In this document: positions 11,640 to 20,631 of the stretch, one piece after another
Layout of the letters: every line of letters begins with the position of its first letter
Numbering within the stretch: the first letter of the stretch is position 1
DNA from: Tremella fuciformis
Lineage: Eukaryota > Basidiomycota > Tremellomycetes > Tremellales > Tremellaceae
Reading direction: 5' to 3'
Assembly (NCBI GenBank): GCA_032768795.1
Contig: CP136493.1
Span: 434,001-498,000 of the forward strand
DNA: 64,000 bases
Made by a program: the position numbers and the translations under genes
Notes under the pieces: model-generated
What the model was told of the DNA's origin: nothing
What the model saw: only the letters and a program-made list of their open reading frames with translations
Databases searched by the model: none

Positions 11640-12057
11640 TGTCACAACAGCCCCGCCCTTGATGACCTACGCACGTGACCAACACCTCTCACATGGCCGA
11701 CACGTGACCTACCTCGGGCTGGAGAACCTCAACAAGGGAGTAGATGTTGGATGAACGCCCAACAACGGGAGGCAGGCGCAGAGTCATATAGGATGCTCCG
11801 GGCGCCCGTCGTAGTTCTTCAGCACTCTCTGATCGAGTCTCATGGGTCACCATTGACAATCTCACTCTCGCCGTGGCACACAGTGTGGCTGAGTTGCACT
11901 CACGCTGTATCATCAACGACCTTGTTACCTCGACAATCTTGTAACCTCGACAAGGATCCATCCTTGACATTCTTGTTTCTCCCCCTTTACCCTTTATTCT
12001 TGACTCTGATATTGTGCGAGAGGGCCTCTGCCAACGGGAGAGCGCAGCATCATGACA
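11640..12057. repeat. Solo LTR, family D (copy 2)
   Basis: A 418-bp copy of the repeat at 1016-1450, TGTCACAACAGCC to GCATCATGACA. Flanks are AGTAG and GGTAG, a TSD with one mismatch. It is inserted in the last third of the outer family A LTR, which continues at 12058. Confidence 0.85.
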
Positions 12058-12430
12058 GGTAGGCTCACGTGTCTGACAGGCGTGCTGGGCTGGGACAAAT
12101 GTTGTAGGCGTGCGTTGGTGATCATGGAGGCGTGCCTGACGTGACAACTTGAGAGCCAGTTCAAACCATTCCTGAGTCTTGCGCAGGAAGAAGACGACGG
12201 CTGACAATGAAGAGTGATTGGTAGAGGAGAAAACACAGATATGGATCATAGGGAGGCCAAAGCGGTTGGTCTTGTAAGTGGCATTGATGAATGTGATTGT
12301 AGCAAGAATGACAGGGGGAGCTTCTGTCCATATGTCATGGCCCTGTCCCCACCAGACCTTGAGTACACAAATGGAGACAGGGGCGAATAAGACTGTTTAC
12401 AAATGGGACATGCCAAGGGAAAGATAAGTC

Positions 12431-15400
12431 TGGGAGTGATTGGCGTGTGGACGGCAAGTAGTAGCTTGGAAGGCTCCGGCAAGCTACTGGTGGTGACGGA
12501 GGTGATGGGTCTGTGGTGACGTGAGGAGAGACTGGTAGCAACAAGAGGGTGCGAGACAAGACAACAAGTCACACTGACTGAATGGAGTGTGAGAACTACA
12601 AGGTGAGGCAAGCTACCAGATTAAAGATATTTTGATCCTTTGAGAGAAGAGATCCTCACGGGAAACAGACGGGGTATATATCCCCTGCGGCCGGGCGACC
12701 TCCTCCTGTCCATCCCCCATTCCTTAACAGTATGAAGGTTCAATTTGGGGGGGGGGGGGGTCCAAAGTCTTGACCGGGGGTTTTGCCTCTTGACCAGGGG
12801 GTACCACCCTCCATTGCACACCTTGATTCACCCCTCTTGCCCAGCTCTCGCCTCGACCCGGCCCCCTTGACCCACTGTTTTGCGCTTGACCGGGGGTCAG
12901 GCCATTTGACCCTCGACTGGGGGTACCCTCGACCCACTCCCTCGCCTTGACCTGGCCCCATCCTATGGGTGATCCAAGCCAACACGGTGCTCCTCTCTCC
13001 TCTCATTCTGCGGCCCCCATTTTCCATGCGATTTGGCACCTTTCTTCCCTTCCCGGTCTCCCGTGGCATTTTCCGTGCAAGCTGGCACCTCTCTTCCCGC
13101 GTTCCTGGTGTGCTCATGTACAAGAGAGCTGACAGTGTGCATCTCATTCTACCACTCACTCTTACCAGATCGCAACAGTTGACCCCAAAAAATGCTCTAA
13201 CCTTCCAAAGCCTCCTAGGTCTACCTTTGGATGGAGATGGGCCTGTCCCAGGGTCAATCAGAGCCAAAACACTTCGCAGCCTACCCCCCGGCACGCGCAG
13301 CACTGAACAGGTGGTCTCAACAAACATGTGGTCGCAACAAGGCATGCTTGTCGGCAACCGCGACTGCGCCCCTCGCAAACAAGACTTGTGGGCCGGCCAG
13401 GAGTGGACCTTCTTCCATGTGCATCCCCTTTCCGCTTTCATCCACCACCTCGGGCTGACTCGATCCAAGCGATGACAATGGCGGGGCGAGACTCAAGTGC
13501 ATGATGCCGGGCGTCGACGGTCATGCACTGGAGACCCCGAGGGGAACACATCACGGACCAAACACCACACATTATGACCGCAGGGATGGGATGCGATCGC
13601 TTCTTTGCCTCTCCATTTCATCTATCCTCATGCTTGACTTTCCAGCAAATTCCATGTCACCGATGTCAAGTTCCAATACAAGCGAGCGTACGCCAATGAC
13701 TTCATTCAGATCTGCGGGGTGTACAGGTGTGGGCTGAACCCTGACCAGAAGTGCTACTGCCCCAAGGGTCAATTGCAGCCGAACCACCTCCCACCGGACA
13801 AGCCGTCCCAACATGTGGTCCCATCAAGGCATGCTTGTCCGCGGCAGAACCCTGTGCTGACAGCTCCTCCTTGCTTGTCAGACATCTGGGAGATTGTTCA
13901 CAGCTTCCCCTTCACGATCACCCAGCAGTTGTCCATTGGATTCTAGTCTGGAGAGTACGGTGTGCAAAGCCGTCACAGTGCTTCTCTCTCCTCTCACTCT
14001 CCCCGCCTCCCCCCAAATCAAGCTTCCCGCAGGCATCTTCCGATGGGAGGGGCATGACACGGCGTTTGAAGTCCACATGTCCCAAAACTCCTCCCCGGGC
14101 ACCCCTCGACCGCCCTAGTTCTGGAGGATAGGGAGCTGCATTGCAACTCGACCAAACTGCCACTCTGGCACCACCGGGTGACAGACATGGAGCCTTCCTA
14201 ACAGTATAAAATTGTAGTGTTGTGTCATGACATCTGCCTTCTCTGTCCAGGGCCCGACGGGCACGTACACCAAACGCTCGGCGTGGGGCTCGTTGAAGGC
14301 AACAGATATGAGTGAGTTGGACAAAGAGCTTGGCAAGGGACTTGCTGAGCTCAAGGAGGTGATCGGGTTGAGTGAGAGGGGCGGCAAGGGACTTGTCAGA
14401 CTCGGCAAGCCGGAGAGTGAACTCAACAAGCAGGAGCACGTTAGGAGAGCTGGGTGGGGAACTTGGCGAAGGACTTGGTGTTGCTGGCTAGCCAAGCGAC
14501 AGGACAGAGCAGGCAGTCTATGTGTCTGCAGAGAACAACAATTGGAAGACTACGGAACGTATCACACGCCCACTTCCCTAAATATCTGTTGTCCCTCAGT
14601 GAGCTCGGCGAGTGATGCGTTGAGTCAATGAGTCCAAGCTCCGTCTCTCCACGTGGCTATCATGTGCTCCCACTACGCCCGTCGTGACACCTTGACACCT
14701 TGCCTGCATTGCATGCATGCAATCTATCACAGGTGCACCGGACTAGGGTGGGGGAGGAACAAAGGTTGTGTGCATACAATCTGTCAATCAAGCGCAAGCG
14801 TATGCTGGAGCCTATGCTGTGGTGGTGATGTTGACCCATGAGGGGTCAGCAAGTTCTCCACCATCCCCATCAACCGCGAGACTGTTAGCGCAAGATCCAT
14901 GGTGGTGGCTGCACACTGTGGGCAAGCCTTATAGAGTCCGAGCGAGCAAATGGATGAATGCTCACCTGCCTTGAACACTCTTACAGCATTGACGATGTCA
15001 GTGGCCCACCAGTCCAAAAATGGCGGCTGATAAATGTATGAGGTATCACCAAATGCCACCATTGACAGAGGCGCAGCGGAGGTTTGCCGAGTTCCTGGTC
15101 GTCACCTAGTGAGTGCGGACCGTGTTGGCCACCAGGGCTAACGGCAGCCCCAAACAGCCCCCCTCATGGCTGCCAGACCCCGCGCCTGCGGTGCCATCCC
15201 CCTTGTGGCTGCCAGGCCTCGCGCCTGCAGTGCCAGGCCTGTCATGACCAGCCAAGCCAGCAACCAGCCAAAACGGCCTGTGCGCTCCGTGCGCTCCAAG
15301 TGCGGTCCTGTGCGCCCCATGTGCGGTCCTGTGCGCCCCATGTGCGGTCATGTGCGGTCCACTGTGCGGTCCTGTGCGCTCCCATCTGCAACTTGGATTT

Positions 15401-15742
15401 CTGGTCAATCGACAAGATCGACAAATATTCTCTGGCCAACCGACACAATCAACAATGGGTCGACATGATCGACAAAGTGTCCCCACTCAATCGACAGAGT
15501 TGACAAAGCGTTCCCACTCAATTGACAGGGTCGACAATGTACCACTTGGCAGTCGACATGATCGACAACTCTTCCTAGACCTGTCATTCAGGTCAACCAC
15601 TTAGGTTTGATAGCGCACGCTTCACTTATTCTAGTTTCTTGTGTTCTCGTATTCTCGTATTCTCGTGTTCCCGTGATCTAGGTACATCAGAGTTAGGCTT
15701 CAAGCCACCTCAGATATACAAAGGTACTCAGATATACGAAGG
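12431..15742. other. Degenerate, low-complexity stretch without a recognisable gene
   Basis: The stretch has a TATA-like GGGGTATATATCCCC at about 12672 and a run of 14 G at 12747-12760. Words such as TTGACCGGGGG recur between 12770 and 12960. Two blocks look like diverged duplicates: around 12990-13400 and 13750-14050 both have CTTCTCTCTCCTCTCA-like text and a CATGTGGTC...AAGGCATGCTTGTC block. From 15400 to 15580 the word TCGACATGATCGACAA and relatives recur. Many short frames are open because of the composition, but none shows a domain. It is probably eroded repeat DNA. Confidence 0.5.
15296..15382. repeat. Short tandem repeat, about 21-bp unit
   Basis: Units of the type GTGCGGTCCTGTGCGCCCCA are repeated about four times with drift. 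There is no unique spacer between units and no associated protein gene, so this is a simple tandem array. Confidence 0.6.
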
Positions 15743-16310
15743 TGTCACGCCTGGGCTCCCTTGGGTAGTGACAAAGGAGGAACGGAGCAAGAGTGTTGGG
15801 GCTGTAACCCAACAAAGTCGTCACTGGCTCGTCGAGCAAGGACACGGACTAGGAGGTTCGACTCCGGCAAGGTCGAACTTGACCGAATGGGATCGGACTG
15901 GGATGGGAGACTGGGACTGGAGGGGAAGTCACTGGGAGATGTGAAACTGATCCATCGCTGGGGCATCTACGAGAAAGTTGCGGGTTTATATATACAATAG
16001 GCGTTCAGGTGAACGCCACAGGTGTTCTGGTGATTGTTCGGATGAACAGTCAAATACTACTTCTTCTGGAAGGCGTTCATGTGACCAAAGGGGGTCGGGT
16101 GAACGCTGCTTGCGTTCAGGTGAACGTGGCAGGCATGTCGTCCAAGGCTAGGGTTTGTTCGGGTGAATGGGACCTGTGTTCAAGTGAACACTTGGGTGAT
16201 CGGTGATGTTGTGGGTAGATGTCCCAATGATGCGGAGTCGGAGCAAAGCGAAGATTACTTGAGGTTGAGTCGAAGGGCGGAGCAAAGTCGGAGTTTGGTC
16301 GTTCATGACA
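15743..16310 (-). repeat. 3' LTR of the gypsy element, family H
   Basis: This 568-bp LTR reads on the plus strand TGTCACGCCTGGGCTCC to GTCGTTCATGACA. On the element's own (minus) strand a TATA box (TGTATATATAAACC, about 15984-15999) lies downstream of an array of GTTCNNNNGAAC palindromes at 16003-16014, 16036-16047, 16114-16125 and 16178-16189. This is the layout expected of a U3 promoter. A purine-rich tract (GAGGGTGAGCTCC) precedes the LTR on the minus strand. Confidence 0.88.
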
Positions 16311-16351
16311 GGAGCTCACCCTCTAAAGGCAAAGTCCTCTGAGCCTGGAGC

Positions 16352-18311
16352 TCAAGTCTTTTGGTGTGCCAAGTTTGGCGGGAAGTGATGTCGATGGTTG
16401 CGGATATGTTGTCGACGGAATGCTTTGTAGGCCATGGTGTTGAAGATGTTTTCCCATGGTTCCCATGAGTCATGGGCATCGGAGTAGTCCTTCCAGTGGA
16501 CAAGGTAGTCATAACCATTGTCTTCACTGATGCGAGAGTCGATGATCCGGTCGATGATGTATTCTTCTTGACCTTGGATCTCGATTTTGGGCGGAGGGTC
16601 CTGCTGTTGATGTTGATGTCCTGGTCGGACAGGCTCAAGCAGGTTGACATGGAAGACGGGATGGATCGGAAGTGTCGGAGGAAGATCGAGTTTGAATGCA
16701 AGTGGCGAAGATGTTGTGCCAATGATGGTGTAGGGACCCAACATGCGTTGGTCCAACTTGAGAGAAGGTCGGAGCGAAGTGATGTTTCGTGTGTTGAGGA
16801 AGACTGAGTCACCAATTTTGAATGTCGGAGTGGAGTCCAAGTTGGTGATTGCTTTGGCTCGCTTGTTGAAGTGGCGGACGTAGCTGGCCTGTGCCTTCTC
16901 GAGATTGGAGTGTAGCTCCTTGTGGATTTTCTCGAGTGATTGGAGGTGCGAAGTTGCGGCTGGAACCGAGGAAGGTGGTGGAGATGCCGGAGAGAGCGGG
17001 TGGTAACCATAATTTGCTTCGAAGGGACTGTGTTGGGTGGCGGAGTGTGTCGAATTGTTATAGGCGAATTCGGCAATGTCGAGGATTGTCGACCAATTGT
17101 CCTGGTTGTGGTTGCAATAGGTGCAAAGATATGTTTCCAAGACTTGGTTGACTCGTTCGGTCTGGCCGTCGGATTGCGGGTGGAAGGCGGTCGAGAAGTT
17201 TGGTGTGATGCCAAGACCGTTGACAAATGCTCGCCAGAATTGGGAGTTGAAGATCGCTCCTCGGTCGGAGACAATGTCGGAGGGTATGCCGTGAAGTCGA
17301 ACAATGTTTTGGCGGAAGAGTGAAGCGAGGTGCGGAGAATCGAATCCTTGTTCTTGATAAGGGACAAAGTGGGCTTGTTTTGTGAATCGGTCAACAAAGA
17401 CTGTGATTGAGTCAAAGTTGTTCGATTTTGGGAGCTTGACAATGGCGTCCATGGAGATCGACTGCCAAGGTCGGGTCGGAATTGGAAGTGGCTGGAGTGG
17501 TCCATACGGTTTGTGTCGAGGTGTTTGGTTTCGTGTACAGCGACGGAATCGTAGCTCTGAGGCAATGGGATTCCGGTCACCTGTTGCCCGCTCAGCACTT
17601 GCTATGAGTGATACATTCAGACTCACCTGTTGCCCGCTCAGCACTTGCTATGAGTGATGAGAAGGGCAACAGGCGGCGGCATTCTACAAGGTCGTCGAGG
17701 GTGTCGGCGTTATATGCGGAGTTATCGTTGGTGGCAGCTTCCCTGCCTCGTCGAGGTTGAACCTCGTCGAGGCACAACCTCGTCGAGGATGTGTGTGCCT
17801 CGACGAGGCTACTCGAGGATGAGTCAAGCTCATGTGAGCGTACCACCTATTTCCGTTGTACAGGTATGACAACCGTTGACGTAGGTGTTGACAAATGATC
17901 GAAGACCAGGGAAGTAGAAGTGTCGGGAAGCGAGGTCATAGGTTTTTGCCTGTCCTAGGTGACCTGCAGTCGGAGCGTTGTGAACTTGATGAAGAATGTC
18001 GAGGCGGAGTTGGTGATTATCGGGAACATAGACTAGATTGGTGAAGTGGATAACTCCGTTGTCGATGGAGTATGACGGAAGTTCGGTTGCAATTGAAGTT
18101 GGCGGAGTAAGACGGGGATTTCCCAGATAGGGTCGGATTTGGCGGAGATGAGGGTCGACAAGTTGGAGTTGGCGGATGCGATCGATGATGGTCGAAGTGA
18201 TTGCTGAAGATTGTGAAGTTTGACGTTTGCGGTTGGTGGCTCCAATGACAAGTTGACCTGGTTTCAGGAGAGTGTGTGGAGGTGCTTCAGCAGCTCTACT
18301 CCCCCCCTGAA
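16352..18311 (-). pseudogene. Gypsy integrase with chromodomain, split by a copia LTR
   Basis: The minus strand from 18311 continues the polyprotein with GGSRAAEAPPHTLLKPGQ and the zinc-binding H2C2 region (AGHLGQAKTYDLASRHF, NGCHTC). It is then interrupted by a solo family G LTR at 17541-17856. Past the LTR follows the DDE core: SISMDAIV, then IVSDRGAIF, then HPQSDGQTERVNQ with the catalytic Glu nearby. The C-terminus carries a chromodomain (YIIDRIIDSRIS ... YLVHWKDYSDAHDSWEP), which places the element among chromoviruses that target modified histones. The stop is at 16352. The frame is open on both sides of the LTR, so the insertion is the only lesion seen in this part. Confidence 0.87.
17541..17856 (-). 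repeat. Solo copia LTR, family G, in the gypsy integrase
   Basis: About 316 bp, on the minus strand ACGGAAATAGGTGG to ATTCCGTCG. It is bordered by TGTACA at 17534-17539 and 17857-17862, a 5-6 bp TSD that cuts the HTC/TR codons of the integrase zinc finger. It has the same roughly 49-bp internal duplication (CCTGTTGCCCGCTCAGCAC...) as the LTR at 25028-25343; the LTR at 20341-20610 lacks it. Confidence 0.85.
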
Positions 18312-19030
18312 TGTCACGAATGACACCAAAGCAGCACCAAGACCGAGCAAGACCGAGCCAAAGGAACGTGAGTCGAGCCCTCGTCGGCACTCGCCGAAGC
18401 TCGCCGCGACTCGTCAAGACCGGCCCACGTGAAATTACCGCATTCGTCGGACAAAAGGATGCATCTCTCGCACAGCTAAGTCCCGTCGTCACCACAGCTC
18501 TCGTCGACAGCAAGGAACTCTTCGAGGCTCGCCGTGCTCGCCATGCTCGCCGCCGAAGAACAATAGGCCTCCTCGATGCTTACTCAGCGAGCTCGCCGGA
18601 TGCGGCGAACTCGCCTAAGGGAAACGAGAGAACAATGAGCTCGACGTACATTGGGCAAAACCTTGTCGAGCTCGCAGAGACAGAGACGCAGAATCGACGG
18701 ACGGGCTGTAGGATACATAAGGCTCGCAGAGCCCTCGTAGAACTCCAGTACTCTCGCAATTGAGTTGCATGGGACTACTCCCTCACTTACTCTCTCTCGC
18801 TCCGTCCCGCCGACAGCTGCTAAGGTCTAGCACTTGTCGGTCCGCCTTGTCGTGTCTCGCCTTGCCTAGCCAACCTCGGCTACCCTCGTTGACACTCGTT
18901 GAGACTCTACGAGCCCTCCGAGCCCTTGCCCTCGCCCTCCTCTCCTAGTCTCGCCCAGCCTCGCCGAAGTCGAAGAGTCTCGGCCACCCAGTGACGGGCC
19001 TTTGGACAGAGACAGAGAGGTAGCGTGACA
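18312..19030 (-). repeat. Solo LTR, family E (copy 3), in the gypsy element
   Basis: A 719-bp copy with a perfect TSD, CTGAA, at 18307-18311 and 19031-19035. It lies between RNase H ([10 protein letters not shown]) and the integrase region (GGSRAAEAPP). The two sides are in the same frame once the LTR and one TSD are left out. Confidence 0.92.
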
Positions 19031-20340
19031 CTGAAGGTCTTGACGTCTCGTCAAGGCATCGGGTTTGCCCATTGTGGTGCCAGGCCGGTAGTGAATCTTG
19101 AAGTCGAAGTTGGCAAGAAGTTCTGCCCACCGTGCTTGTCGGCGATTAAGCACTCGAGAGGTGGTGAAGTATTCGAGATTTTTGTGATCGGTGAAAACCG
19201 TGATTTCGCTTGATCCTTCGAGGTAGGGTCGCCAATGTTTGAATGCTTCGACGATTGCAAGCATTTCTTTGTCGTATATTTCGTAGTTGAGTTCGGCTGG
19301 TTGGAGTTTCCTGGAGTAGAAGGCAATCGGATGAAGGTTTTTGGAATTGTTGGCAGCTGGATGGGATAGGACACCCGCTATGGCGTAATCGGAGGCGTCG
19401 GTTTCAAGAATGAGAGATTTGCCGGGCTCGAAGTGTTGTAGGATTGGTGCCGAAGTGAAGGCGGACTTGAGTGATTCAAAAGCTTCGGTTTCCTTCTCTC
19501 CCCATTCAAACTTCACTTCCTTTCGGAGGAGTCGGGTGAGCGGAGCGGTGACCTTTGAATATGACTTGATGAATCGCCGGTAGAAGTTGGCAAAGCCGAG
19601 GAAAACTTGAATGTTGTGGACCGAAGTTGGTTTTGGCCAAGAAGTGACTGCTTCGACTTTGCTTGGGTCCATCCTGATTCCCTTGTCTGAAACAAGATAA
19701 CCAAGGAAGTCCACTTCGTGTCGGAAGAAGGTGCACTTCTCTGCCTTCGCCCAGAGTTGATGTTTTTGGAGGCGATCCAGGACATGTCGGACGTGTCGAA
19801 CATGATCTTCGCGGGTTTTGCTGAAGATCAAAATGTCGTCCAGATAGACAATGACGAAGATATCAAGGAAGTCGCGAAGAGTGTCGTTGATAAGATTTTG
19901 GAACAATGCCGGGGCATTTGTAAGGCCGAAGGGCATCACCAAGTATTTGAAGAGGCCGTAGCGTGTGCGGAAAGCGGTTTTCCACTCATTGCCAGGTTTG
20001 ATCCGGATGAGGTTGTAGGCGGCTCGAAGATTGATTTTGGTGAACCAGGATGCGCCAGAGAGGCGGTCGAGTGAGTCTTGAATGAGCGGGAGTGGGTATC
20101 GATTCTTTCAAGTGATCGAGTTGAGTGAGCGGTAGTCGACGCAGAGTCGGAGGCTGCCGTCGGATTTCTTGACAAAGAGGATTGGAGAGCCAGCGGGGCT
20201 GGTGCTGGGTCGGATAAATCCTTTCTTGAGGTTCTCCTTGAGGTATTCGTCCAGAGCTCGGAGCTCGACTGCAGACAAGGAGTAGATCGGTCCGAACTTT
20301 GGTTGGGCGTCCCCATCCAAAGGGATTGCGTGATCGTATG
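19031..20340 (-). pseudogene. Gypsy reverse transcriptase and RNase H, with a stop codon
   Basis: The minus strand reads from [16 protein letters not shown] at the copia junction (20340) through the RT fingers ([28 protein letters not shown]). It then passes the catalytic [11 protein letters not shown] at about 19835-19851 and the RNase H domain ([27 protein letters not shown]), to GKPDALTRR at 19031. An in-frame TGA interrupts the frame just after DYRSLNSIT (about 20108), where gypsy elements normally continue with a K-N-R-Y-P-L-P motif, which is still present downstream of the stop. Protease and most of gag are absent upstream because of the copia junction. Confidence 0.88.
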
Positions 20341-20610
20341 CGACGGAATCTTAGCTCTGAGGCAATGGGATTCCGGTCACCTGTTGCCCGCTCAGCACTT
20401 GCTATGAGTGATGAGGAGGGCAACAGGCGGCGGCATTCTACAAGGTCGTCGAGGGTGTCGGCGTTATATGCGGAGTTATCGTTGTGGCAGCTTCCCCTGC
20501 CTCGTCGAGGATGAACCTCGTCGAGGCACAACCTCGTCGAGGATGTGTGTGCCTCGACGAGGCTACTCGAGGCTGAGTCAAGCTCATGTGAGCGTACTAC
20601 CTATTTCCGT
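20341..20610 (-). repeat. 3' LTR of the copia element, family G
   Basis: About 270 bp. On the minus strand it starts ACGGAAATAGGTAG. It has a series of CCTCGACGAGG palindromes, a TATA-like CGCATATAACG (about 20460), and the end GATTCCGTCG. It lacks the 49-bp duplication seen in the other two full copies. Confidence 0.85.
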
Positions 20611-20631
20611 CGCCTCCCCTCGCGAGCATGT

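Larger units (their letters stand above)
9595..12146 (+). repeat. Outer solo LTR, family A, split by four later LTR insertions
   Basis: The outer boundaries carry a perfect TSD, ACTTG, at 9590-9594 and 12147-12151, inside the MULE frame. Between them lie pieces of one LTR. They run from TGTCACGGGG at 9595, on to CGGGGCCAGGCCGG at 9749, through the block at 10357-10611, to GGCTCACGTGTCTGACAGG at 12062 and the end at 12146. Taking out the four insertions (families F, B, C and D) and their TSDs leaves about 423 bp. This agrees with the uninterrupted, opposite-strand copy of the same family at 10772-11177 (406 bp). Confidence 0.88.
8078..12430 (-). pseudogene. Mutator-like (MULE) transposase, broken by nested LTRs
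   Basis: Three separated blocks on the minus strand form one MULE transposase. About 12430-12147 gives the first catalytic region (INATYKTNRFGLPMIHI, then a block ending EWFELALK). 9594-9508 continues with SFLKIIQVPA and VIIADRNKALRKTL, containing the second Asp. 8781 down to about 8160 gives the CxxH-like LHQLCVWHILK and the C-terminal YRHFGQRTTSRPKGTHRALK block. Leaving out the LTRs and one TSD copy each joins the blocks in frame (LALK to SFLK; KTL to QRV). The N-terminal DNA-binding part is not recognisable upstream of 12430, and the C-terminal zinc knuckle is unclear. The right end of a pogo element abuts the C-terminal side at 8075. Terminal inverted repeats of the MULE itself were not found. 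Confidence 0.82.

Noticed and set aside
12335..12611. Minus-strand Ser/Pro-rich frames as a separate gene upstream of the MULE
   Set aside because: They overlap the MULE N-terminal region in other phases and have no domain; more likely the degraded MULE N-terminus or its leader.
12747..12760. G14 run as a telomere-like or origin-like signal
   Set aside because: A lone homopolymer with no repeated telomere unit around it.
15296..15382. CRISPR-like array of short repeats
   Set aside because: Units follow one another without unique spacers, the host is a eukaryote, and no associated proteins are present.
15855..15865. GGTTCGACTCC, a good match to a tRNA/SINE B box, present in all family H LTRs
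   Set aside because: No A box at a suitable distance and no cloverleaf could be seen; the word lies inside a TATA-bearing LTR. Probably chance.
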